In this document: positions 7,601 to 12,079 of the stretch, piece by piece | Position numbering within the stretch: the stretch's first letter is position 1 | How the letters are laid out: each line of letters begins with the position of its first letter | Assembly (NCBI RefSeq): GCF_016702655.1 | Contig: NZ_JADJDO010000032.1 | Location: forward strand, 1-12,079 | DNA length: 12,079 nucleotides | Direction of reading: 5' to 3' | Source: Ideonella sp. | GTDB taxonomy: Bacteria > Pseudomonadota > Gammaproteobacteria > Burkholderiales > Burkholderiaceae_C | The notes under the pieces: generated by a model | Seen by the model: only the letters and a program-made list of their open reading frames with translations | Told to the model about the DNA's origin: nothing | Database searches by the model: none | Position numbers and translations under genes: made by a program

Positions 7601-8853
7601 ACGACCTGAACTTCGACTACACCACCACCGACACCGTGGCCAGCCTGAGCGACAGCGTCTACAGTGCGTTGAACGCGAGTTACACCTACGACGCCAACGA
7701 CCGGCTCAAGACCGTCACCCGCAGCGGCGACAACCAGAGCCTGGCCTGGGACAAGACGGGCAACCGCACCAGCCACAGCCGCGCCGGCGCGACGCAGACC
7801 TACTCGACCGCCGCGACGAGCAACCGGCTGGCTTCGCTCGCCGGCGGCACGGCACGCACCCTGACCTACAGCGCGCTGGGCAACCTGAGCCAGGACGCGC
7901 GCAGCGACGGCACGCGCAAGTACACCTACGACAGCCTGAACCGGCTCAGCCAGGTGGTTCTGGGCGCCTCGCTCATGGGCGAGTACGCCAGCAACGCGCT
8001 GAACCAGCGCGTGTACAAGTCGGCCGCGGGCGCGGCGACGTGGTTCGTCTATGGGTCCGGCGGCGAGTTGCTGCTGGAGTCCGGCGCGGTGAAGACCTAC
8101 TACGTGTGGTTGGCCGGCGAGCTGCTGGGCATCGTGCGCGGCAACGTGTTCTACGCCAGCCACAACGACGCGCTGGGCCGGCCCGAGAAGCTCACCAACG
8201 CCAGCGGCGCCATCGTCTGGCGCGTCAGCAACGCTGCGTTCGACCGCAGCGTCGTGACCGACAGCGTCGGCGGGCTCAACCTCGGCTTCCCGGGGCAGTA
8301 CTACGATGCCGAGAGCGGGCTCTGGTACAACTGGAACCGGTATTACGATGCAGCAATCGGGAGGTATACCCAGTCCGATCCCATCGGGCTGGCGGGGGGG
8401 ATCAATACGTATGCCTATGTAGGCGGCAACCCGCTTTCGCGGACTGACTCATATGGCCTGTGGTCAATCACGATTGATGGGTATGCCGGAGTTGGTGGCG
8501 AAATGACCTTCGGCCGGGACCCGAATACGGGTCAGGGCTTCATGAATCTCCGCGCCGGCTGGGGCGCCGGCGGCGGCTTCAATTGGGAGAAGAGCGGCGC
8601 ACGCCCGGGATCGGAAGGCGCGTCGGCTGCCTCGTGCAAATCCAGCGGTGTTGGCGCTGGTGTGTTTGCAGACGCTGACTTCAACGCTGGCCCGTTGCAG
8701 GCCGGGCTCCAGAACGGTCTCGGCCGAAACACAGGGCAATCGCAGCCCTATGGCCAGTTCATGAGTCCGTCTTGGTCGCTCGGAGACAGTTGGGGAATAA
8801 GGGCTGGATGGTCAGCCGGCGCTCAGATCACCATCTGGAGTCCAGGACCGTGA
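4605..8853 (+). CDS. Full-length Rhs/YD-repeat polymorphic toxin protein, with a one-base frameshift near 5208
   Basis: With the frameshift corrected the product is 1415 residues. GTG 4605 is taken as start because GGAG stands nine bases before it and a good Sec signal peptide follows at once (RRLGGRSLLIATG..., cleavage after PASA, about residue 40). Next come a Pro-rich linker containing a doubled VEHLPxVSV motif, then a DUF6531-like segment (ANPVAIASGEKLKTETDF, near 137) that opens many Rhs proteins, then a long run of YD repeats (YDSAGRL, YDAQGRL, YDSYGRV and others). The RHS-associated core follows, with GQYYDAESGLWYNWNRYYD and DPIGLAGGINTYAYVGGNP near 1230-1280, and a 130-residue variable tip (1286-1415). 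Rhs proteins form a cocoon-like beta shell around a C-terminal toxin used in interbacterial killing. There is no PAAR domain, so a type VI spike fusion is not indicated; Sec export is. The stop overlaps the downstream candidate immunity gene. Confidence 0.88.
5205..5210 (+). other. Frameshift point in the rhs gene (one extra G)
   Basis: Upstream the protein reads in one frame to LLFSGCYK (ending at 5207). Downstream, sensible sequence resumes in the next frame with DPELPGCQGPTSLTFIDQDG from 5209. One surplus G in AAGGGATCC explains this exactly; removing it joins the two halves without loss. The first frame runs on as Arg-rich nonsense to 5735. It could be a real inactivating mutation, phase variation or a sequencing error; a GGG run is short for either slippage or typical homopolymer error. 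Confidence 0.8.
7520..8430 (+). repeat. RHS core repeat, copy 1 (inside the full-length rhs gene)
   Basis: This segment is repeated, co-linear and without net insertion or deletion, 1990 bases further on (9510-10420). Products differ at roughly 18-20 positions over about 300 residues. Identity begins abruptly at GGCTCTTCGGCAACGGCC and fades after DPIGL, just before the divergent tips. The first part also recurs from 11842. Confidence 0.9.
8461..8850 (+). other. Variable C-terminal tip of the full-length Rhs protein (putative toxin domain)
   Basis: The 130 residues after DSYGLW differ completely from the tip of the second copy, while the sequence before them is nearly identical. The tip is glycine-rich with alternating small and aromatic residues: IDGYAGVGGEMTFGRD, FMNLRAGWGAGGGFNWEKSG, GVGAGVFADADFNAGP, WGIRAGWSAGAQITIW. 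This looks like short amphipathic beta strands. I see no nuclease, deaminase or peptidase motif. One cysteine (SCKSSG) is present. Base composition is less GC-rich than the shaft. Activity on membranes would fit the membrane-anchored neighbour, but that is inference only. Confidence 0.6.
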
Positions 8854-9167
8854 ACCGAGCCCGACTCCTTAGGTACGTGTTGATCCCGTTGGCCGCCATT
8901 CTCGCGTTTTGGTGGGGCGGCTACTCTTACTTCAAGAGTTCCAGCGACTGGCAGGAGGTGCAAGCTCTGTTATCCGCTGATCCGACGATCCGTGCGAAGG
9001 TTGGTGACGTGAAGGTGATCTCTTTCGCACCGTTCCCGTTCATGTACCGCTTCAGCGGTGACTACGCGAGAGCTACCCTTCGCGTCACGGTGGTGGGGAG
9101 TAGTGGGGAGTACCGCGCGACCATCGAAGTGGAGAGACGCGGCGGCGCGTGGGCCTTCATGTCGTAG
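8850..9167 (+). CDS. Membrane-anchored candidate immunity protein (Coa1/Tim21-like fold suspected)
   Basis: A 105-residue protein starting at GTG 8850, whose GTGA overlaps the rhs stop; GGAG and AGGA lie just upstream. An in-frame start at 8772 exists but would run deep into the rhs tip. Residues 1-9 are basic (VNRARLLRY) and about 10-27 (VLIPLAAILAFWWGGYSYF) form one membrane helix, so by the positive-inside rule the rest faces the periplasm. The soluble part (DPTIRAKVGDVKVISF..., then FSGDYARATLRVTVVGSSG, ending EVERRGGAWAFMS) has the strand pattern and terminal GxW of Coa1/Tim21-like domains, a fold common among proteins beside Rhs toxins. The fold call is tentative. Position directly after a toxin tip with coupled translation is the usual mark of a cognate immunity gene. 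Confidence 0.75.
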   Translation: MNRARLLRYVLIPLAAILAFWWGGYSYFKSSSDWQEVQALLSADPTIRAKVGDVKVISFAPFPFMYRFSGDYARATLRVTVVGSSGEYRATIEVERRGGAWAFMS

Positions 9168-9241
9168 CGGCGCCGCGTGTCGAAGCCTGCCTGTGGCTGC
9201 CGATCGCAAGCGCGCTCACCGCGGCGACCTCGTGTCATGAA

Positions 9242-9343
9242 GGGTCAGGTCTTGAATTTGAAGTGCGATGAGGTCCCGGCCCCTGAGGGGGGCCTCGGGG
9301 TCAGGTCTTAAATTTGAAGTTCGATCAACTTCCGGCCCCTGAA
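9242..9343 (+). repeat. Two tandem GGGGTCAGGTCT-type repeat units
   Basis: The units start at 9242 (GGGTCAGGTCTTGAATTTG) and 9297 (GGGGTCAGGTCTTAAATTTG). Each continues with AAGTxCGATxA and a CGGCCCCTGA block, 55 bases apart. Between them GGCCCC (9278-9283) and GGGGCC (9289-9294) form a small hairpin. A third unit is at 11411 and a decayed one near 11664. Similar GGGGTCAGGTCT sequences are, as I recall, recurrent intergenic elements in proteobacteria, but I cannot verify the family. Confidence 0.7.
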
Positions 9344-10840
9344 CTTTGCCTCCCGTGTGGGCGCGCCGATACATTGCGCCCGCGGCCCCAGCGGATGACT
9401 GCTGCGCGTGGCCGGGGCCCGGCTCACGTGCGACGTGTAGTTGGCGAGCGAGCTGCTTGGCATTCACTGTTTGCACCAGAGTGTTCCGCGCCAGCCACAA
9501 CGGCGCCCCGGCTCTTCGGCAACGGCCTGGCGCGCCTGGCCACGCTCGACACCGGCGCGCGCGTCGCGCGGCTGGCCAGCCCCGGCGTGCACGACCTGAA
9601 CTTCGACTACACCGCCACCGACACCGTGGCCAGCCTGAGCGACAGCGTCTACGCCGCACTGAGCGCGAGCTACACCTATGACGCCAACGACCGGCTCAAG
9701 ACCGTCACGCGCAGCGGCGACAACCAGAGCCTGGCCTGGGACAAGACCGGCAACCGCACCAGCCACAGCCGCGCCGGCGTGACGCAGGCCTACTCGACCG
9801 CCGCGGCGAGCAATCGGCTGGCGTCGCTCGCCGGCGGCACGGCACGCACCCTGACCTACAGCGCGCTGGGCAACCTGAGCCAGGACGCGCGCAGCGACGG
9901 CACCCGAAAGTACACCTACGACAGCCTGAACCGGCTCAGCGAGGTGGTTCTGGGCGCCTCGCTCAAGGGCGAGTACGCCAGCAACGCGCTGAACCAGCGC
10001 GTGTACAAGTCGGCCGCGGGCGCCGACACCCGCTTCGTCTACGTGCCCGGCGGCGAGCTGCTGCTGGAGTCCGGCGCGGTGAAGACCTACTACGTGTGGT
10101 TCGCCGGCGAGCTGCTGGGCATCGTGCGCAGCAACGTGTTCTACGCCAGCCACAACGACGCGCTGGGCCGGCCCGAGAAGCTCACCAACGCCAGCGGCGC
10201 CATCGTCTGGCGCGCCAGCAACGCTGCGTTCGACCGCAGCGTCGTGACCGACAGCGTCGGCGGGCTCAACCTCGGGTTCCCGGGACAGTACTTCGATGCC
10301 GAGAGCGGGCTCTGGTACAACTGGAACCGGTATTACGATGCAGCGATTGGGAGGTATACGCAGTCCGATCCGATCGGGCTCAAGGGCGGGATCAACACGT
10401 ATGCGTATGTGGGTGGGAACCCGGTCAGCAGGGTCGATCCCACTGGCTTGGATGCGACGATTACCTTTTTCCAAGGCCAGGGCGGAAATCCGTTTGGTCA
10501 TGTTGGGATTTCTGTCAACGGCGGAGCTACTGTCGGTTTCCATCCGTCACCAAGCAGCTCCGCTTTGAACACGCTGCTTGGCGCGCCCGTTGCAGGTATG
10601 TGGAAACAGGATAGCGGCGCCGTCATCGGAAGTGTCACGATCCCGCTGTCCAGTAGCCAGGATCAGGTGTTGGCCGACTACTTGGCGAACGCTGCACTCA
10701 CTCCAGGTAGCTATCAGCTGGGCTCAAAGAATTGCGCCACCAGTGCCAATGGTGCTCTTGGTTCTGTTGGCCTGAATCCTCCCGGGTTCCCACCCACGCC
10801 TGGCGCGCTCTTGAATTACCTGAGGGGGCTGTATTGGTGA
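9314..10840 (+). CDS. Orphan (displaced) RHS core with LRAT/NlpC-P60-like toxin tip
   Basis: The open frame covers 508 codons from a TTG at 9314, but only the part from about 9510 is recognisable protein. It repeats the last ~310 residues of the full-length Rhs (LFGNGLARLATLD... to DPIGLKGGINTYAYVGGNP) and ends in a different tip of 129 residues. The codons before 9510 come from a repeat and a decayed core fragment in another frame. There is no signal peptide, no ribosome-binding site at 9314 and no YD shaft, so this is probably a silent donor rather than a separately made protein. Such truncated rhs copies downstream of a complete gene are known as orphan or displaced tips and can replace the resident tip by recombination. 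The stop overlaps a membrane protein gene by GTGA, as in the first module. Confidence 0.75.
   Translation: MKFDQLPAPELCLPCGRADTLRPRPQRMTAARGRGPAHVRRVVGERAAWHSLFAPECSAPATTAPRLFGNGLARLATLDTGARVARLASPGVHDLNFDYTATDTVASLSDSVYAALSASYTYDANDRLKTVTRSGDNQSLAWDKTGNRTSHSRAGVTQAYSTAAASNRLASLAGGTARTLTYSALGNLSQDARSDGTRKYTYDSLNRLSEVVLGASLKGEYASNALNQRVYKSAAGADTRFVYVPGGELLLESGAVKTYYVWFAGELLGIVRSNVFYASHNDALGRPEKLTNASGAIVWRASNAAFDRSVVTDSVGGLNLGFPGQYFDAESGLWYNWNRYYDAAIGRYTQSDPIGLKGGINTYAYVGGNPVSRVDPTGLDATITFFQGQGGNPFGHVGISVNGGATVGFHPSPSSSALNTLLGAPVAGMWKQDSGAVIGSVTIPLSSSQDQVLADYLANAALTPGSYQLGSKNCATSANGALGSVGLNPPGFPPTPGALLNYLRGLYW
9339..9512 (+). pseudogene. Decayed RHS-core fragment (fossil A)
   Basis: GACGTGTAGTTGGCGAGCGA (9432-9451) and the bases after it align with TACGTGTGGTTGGCCGGCGA of the live core (from 8101), through GAGCTGCTTGGCATT and on to GTGTTCCGCGCCAGCCACAA (compare GTGTTCTACGCCAGCCACAA at 8149). 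These encode the YVWLAGELLGI and NVFYASHNDALG parts of the core. Here the frame has a TAG and small indels. Weaker similarity extends back to about 9339. It is joined directly to core copy 2 at 9510. A sister fossil lies at 11450-11645. Confidence 0.65.
9510..10420 (+). repeat. RHS core repeat, copy 2
   Basis: Direct repeat of 7520-8430 with the same length and only scattered substitutions, many silent. It starts at exactly the same sequence as copy 1, GGCTCTTCGGCAACGGCC, and diverges at the tip boundary. Confidence 0.9.
10451..10837 (+). other. Toxin tip with permuted papain-like (LRAT/NlpC-P60-like) signature
   Basis: After the DPTGL hinge come 129 residues. His17 is in FGHVGISVNGG, His31 in GFHP and Cys95 in GSKNCATSANGAL. 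A His in an HVGI-type strand followed by Asn-Cys at the start of a helix is the order found in circularly permuted NlpC/P60 enzymes such as LRAT-like proteins, which cleave or transfer acyl or peptide bonds through a Cys-His pair. The helix after Cys and the preceding SSSQDQVLADYLANA helix fit this fold. The substrate (lipid, peptidoglycan or protein) cannot be told. The assignment rests on motif order and spacing only. Confidence 0.5.
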
Positions 10841-11170
10841 GCATCTCGATTGGGTGGTGCGCAGTAGTCGGGGCCGCTGCTGGAACCTTGGTTCCGGTGG
10901 CATTGCAGGCGCTTCGTCACATATGGCAACTCGACATCTCGAACTACTCTCGCTAACGAGTCCATCTTGCTTGCTCTTTGGCCCAGCAGTTTCTTACTGC
11001 TTCCCTTTGAGCGCACTCCGTGGCTGGGTCTGAGCCTGTCAATTCTGATCAATGCGGCCTTGTATACGGCAATTGCCGCGTCCTCTTGCATGTACCTGCG
11101 CTCACGCTCGATCCCCTGGCTAACGTTGCCAAGTCTCTACGTCCTGTACTGCGTGGCTGTGTTGAAGTGA
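10837..11170 (+). pseudogene. Membrane immunity candidate split by a frameshift
   Basis: The reading starts at GTG 10837, overlapping the tip stop by GTGA, with GAGGGGG eight bases upstream. The first frame gives VSISIGWCAVVGAAAGTLVP and on to a TAA at 10954-10956. The next frame then continues naturally (LANESILLALWPSSFLLLPF, later ILINAALYTAIAASSCMYL) to TGA at 11168-11170. Joined, they make about 110 residues with four membrane helices (near GWCAVVGAAAGTLVPVAL, ILLALWPSSFLLL, LGLSLSILINAALYTAIA and LPSLYVLYCVAVL). The WPSS motif in helix 2 recurs, as I recall, in small membrane proteins beside toxin genes. The second half has no good start codon of its own (only TTG 10967), so a shift between about 10945 and 10955 is the simplest reading. 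Loss of immunity function fits a silent module. Confidence 0.6.
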
Positions 11171-11211
11171 AGTGAAGGCATGGGAGAAGGCGCTGCCAAG
11201 GGGCATCGAGG

Positions 11212-11370
11212 TCACGCCTTGTCTTTTGCCCCCGAGGCCTTCTCCCCCTTGTCCTCGGGCGTGGTGAACCCAATCGGCCGCTTGGGCGGATCGGGTGGCG
11301 TCATGAGTTCGTGCAGGGAGCCGAAAACCTGCTTGAGCTCGCTGCGCGTGTTGCGGCTGAAGGTGTCCGG
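11212..11370 (-). pseudogene. C-terminal relic of an ORF6N-domain gene (relic 1)
   Basis: On the minus strand a 53-codon stretch reads DTFSRNTRSELKQVFGSLHE, then LMTPPDPPKRPIGFTTPEDK, then GEKASGAKDKA and a stop at 11212-11214. The LMTPPxPPKRPIGF ending is characteristic of the C-terminus of ORF6N (KilA-N type) phage- and island-associated proteins, as I recall the family. No N-terminal domain, start codon or upstream homology remains, so it is a fragment. It lies antisense to the rhs modules. Confidence 0.6.
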
Positions 11371-11410
11371 CCCCGGTGGGCCTCGGCGTCAAAGGGCCTC
11401 GCGGGGCCTC

Positions 11411-11645
11411 GGGGTCAGGTCTCTAATTTGAAGTGCGATCAACTCCCGGCCCCTGAACTTTGCCTCCCGCGCTGGCGCGACGATGCATTGCGCCCGCGGC
11501 CACAACCGATGGCTGCTGCGTGGCCGGGACCCGACCCACGTGCGACGTGTGGTTTGCGAGCGAGCTACTTGGCATTCATTGTTTGCCCCAGAGTGTTCTG
11601 CGCCACCCACAACGGCGCCCTGGCGCTTCGGCAACGGCCTGGCGC
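11411..11645 (+). repeat. Second copy of the repeat plus decayed RHS-core block (fossil B)
   Basis: This block parallels 9297-9532 almost base for base: GGGGTCAGGTCT, AATTTGAAGTGCGATCAACT, the CGGCCCCTGAACTTTGCCTC stretch, then the fossil core. One frame still reads DVWFASELLGI (compare YVWFAGELLGI in core copy 2). It ends with CTTCGGCAACGGCCTGGCGC (11626-11645), which is the first 20 bases of the live core repeat, then breaks off into unrelated sequence. It is therefore a truncated descendant of the junction seen at 9510. Confidence 0.75.
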
Positions 11646-11663
11646 AGGGCCTCAGCAGGGCCT

Positions 11664-11695
11664 CAGGTTTAGGTCTTTGGTTTGAACCCCCGGCG
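11664..11695 (+). repeat. Decayed GGGGTCAGGTCT-type unit
   Basis: CAGGTTTAGGTCTTTGGTTT resembles GGGGTCAGGTCTTAAATTTG of the intact units with several changes. It is preceded by two GGGCCTCAG blocks, as the unit at 11411 is preceded by GGGCCTCG blocks. It supplies the stop codon of the antisense ORF6N relic. Confidence 0.4.
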
Positions 11696-11842
11696 AGAGA
11701 CCGCGGTCTGCTTCGGCTTGTCCTCAGGCGTGACGAACCCGATCGGCCGCTTGGCCAGGTCGGCATGCAAGACGCTGGCCTGCTGCAGCCGCACGAAGGC
11801 ACGCACGCCAAAATGCCCATCTCCACCGCGCGGGGTGATGCC
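11669..11842 (-). pseudogene. C-terminal relic of an ORF6N-domain gene (relic 2), frameshifted and deleted
   Basis: On the minus strand one frame reads SPRAVEMGI, then the sense passes to the neighbouring frame: VRAFVRLQQASVLHADLA followed directly by KRPIGFVTPEDKPKQTAVSR and a TAA at 11669-11671. SPRAVEM..VVRAFVRLR and KRPIGF are both ORF6N C-terminal landmarks as I recall them, but about 25-30 residues that normally separate them, including the LMTPP motif kept in relic 1, are missing. It therefore carries a frameshift and an internal deletion. It abuts core copy 3. Confidence 0.6.
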
Positions 11843-12079
11843 GGCAACGGCCTGGCGCGCATGGCCACGCTGGACACCGACGCGCGCGTCGCGCGGCTGG
11901 CCAGCCCCGGCGTGCACGACCTGAACTTCGACTACACCGCCACCGACACCGTGGCCAGCCTGAGCGACGGCGTCTACGCCGCACTGAGCGCGAGCTCGCC
12001 TATGACGCCAACGACCGGCTCAAGACCGTCACGCGCAGCGCCGACGAACCAGAGCCTGGCCTGGGACAAGTCGGGCAAC
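11842..12079 (+). pseudogene. RHS core repeat, copy 3 (runs off the right edge)
   Basis: Starting at CGGCAACGGCCTGGCGCGC, this repeats 7527 onwards (GNGLARMATLDTDARVARLA...). It is in frame until GAGCTCGCCTATGAC (near 11990), where one base is missing relative to GAGCTACACCTATGAC of copy 2. A compensating base is gained at GACGAACCAGAG (near 12045, against GACAACCAGAG). About 18 codons between are therefore misread. No start codon region or signal peptide precedes it. A third tip and immunity gene are expected beyond the window. Confidence 0.8.

Noticed and set aside
5056..8163. 1035-codon open frame antisense to rhs
   Set aside because: It is a mirror of the GC-rich, YD-repeat coding frame; its product is repetitive Val/Ala/Arg/Gly with no domain, and the sense strand has unmistakable Rhs motifs.
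5900..8400. Regular short repeats resembling an array such as CRISPR
   Set aside because: They are degenerate YD-repeat codons (TACGACxxxxxCGGCTG-like) within a coding frame, not identical repeats with spacers.
5907..8447. 846-codon second open frame on the rhs strand
   Set aside because: Arg/Gln/His-rich nonsense caused by high GC at third positions of the true frame.
8772..8849. Earlier start for the first immunity candidate
   Set aside because: It would overlap the rhs tip by 80 bases; the GTG at 8850 has the four-base overlap also seen in the second module.
4605..8853. Type VI secretion Rhs effector with PAAR domain
   Set aside because: The N-terminus is a Sec signal peptide and DUF6531-like segment; no PAAR motif and no vgrG or chaperone gene nearby.
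9134..9178. ACGCGGCG / CGCCGCGT inverted repeat as a terminator after the first immunity gene
   Set aside because: The arms lie within and just after the coding end, the loop is long, and no T-run follows.

Overview
The window looks like a chromosomal stretch of a GC-rich proteobacterium, most likely a betaproteobacterium of the Burkholderiales type. The reasons are the strong third-position G/C coding in the central genes, the style of the SDR/ALDH/VOC proteins, an integron attC site, and a signal-peptide Rhs locus. The genus cannot be fixed from the sequence alone.

Left edge (1-1054), minus strand: two genes separated by a well-formed integron recombination site (attC, 236-358). The first encodes a 211-aa protein of unknown function with one membrane segment. 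The second, running off the left end, encodes a small exported DUF4124-type protein. The stop codon of the first gene lies inside the attC inverse core box, as is usual for gene cassettes. This stretch is less GC-rich than what follows. No integrase gene is visible, so it is either the end of a chromosomal cassette array or cassettes without a resident integrase.

Centre-left (1182-4212), minus strand: a compact three-gene operon in transcription order: a double-domain VOC (glyoxalase/bleomycin-resistance fold) protein, an NAD(P)-dependent aldehyde dehydrogenase, and a short-chain dehydrogenase/reductase. All key catalytic residues of the two oxidoreductases are present. The set suggests stepwise oxidation of an alcohol or aldehyde substrate, but the substrate is unknown.

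Right two thirds (4605-12079), plus strand: an Rhs polymorphic-toxin locus. A full-length Rhs protein (Sec signal peptide, DUF6531-like start, long YD-repeat region, RHS core, 130-residue variable tip) carries a one-base frameshift near 5208. Its stop overlaps by four bases (GTGA) a 105-aa membrane-anchored protein that is the obvious immunity candidate. Next comes a second, promoterless-looking copy of only the last ~900 bp of the RHS coding region, fused to a different tip. That tip has the His...Asn-Cys arrangement of LRAT-like (permuted NlpC/P60) hydrolases, and it is again followed by a GTGA-overlapping membrane immunity candidate, this one frameshifted. A third core fragment starts at 11842 and leaves the window. 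The modules are separated by GGGGTCAGGTCT-type repeats, decayed RHS-core fossils, and two antisense relics of an ORF6N-domain gene. All core copies begin at the same short sequence, which points to repeated recombination at one breakpoint. The arrangement fits a displaced-tip reservoir from which the main rhs gene could exchange toxins by homologous recombination.
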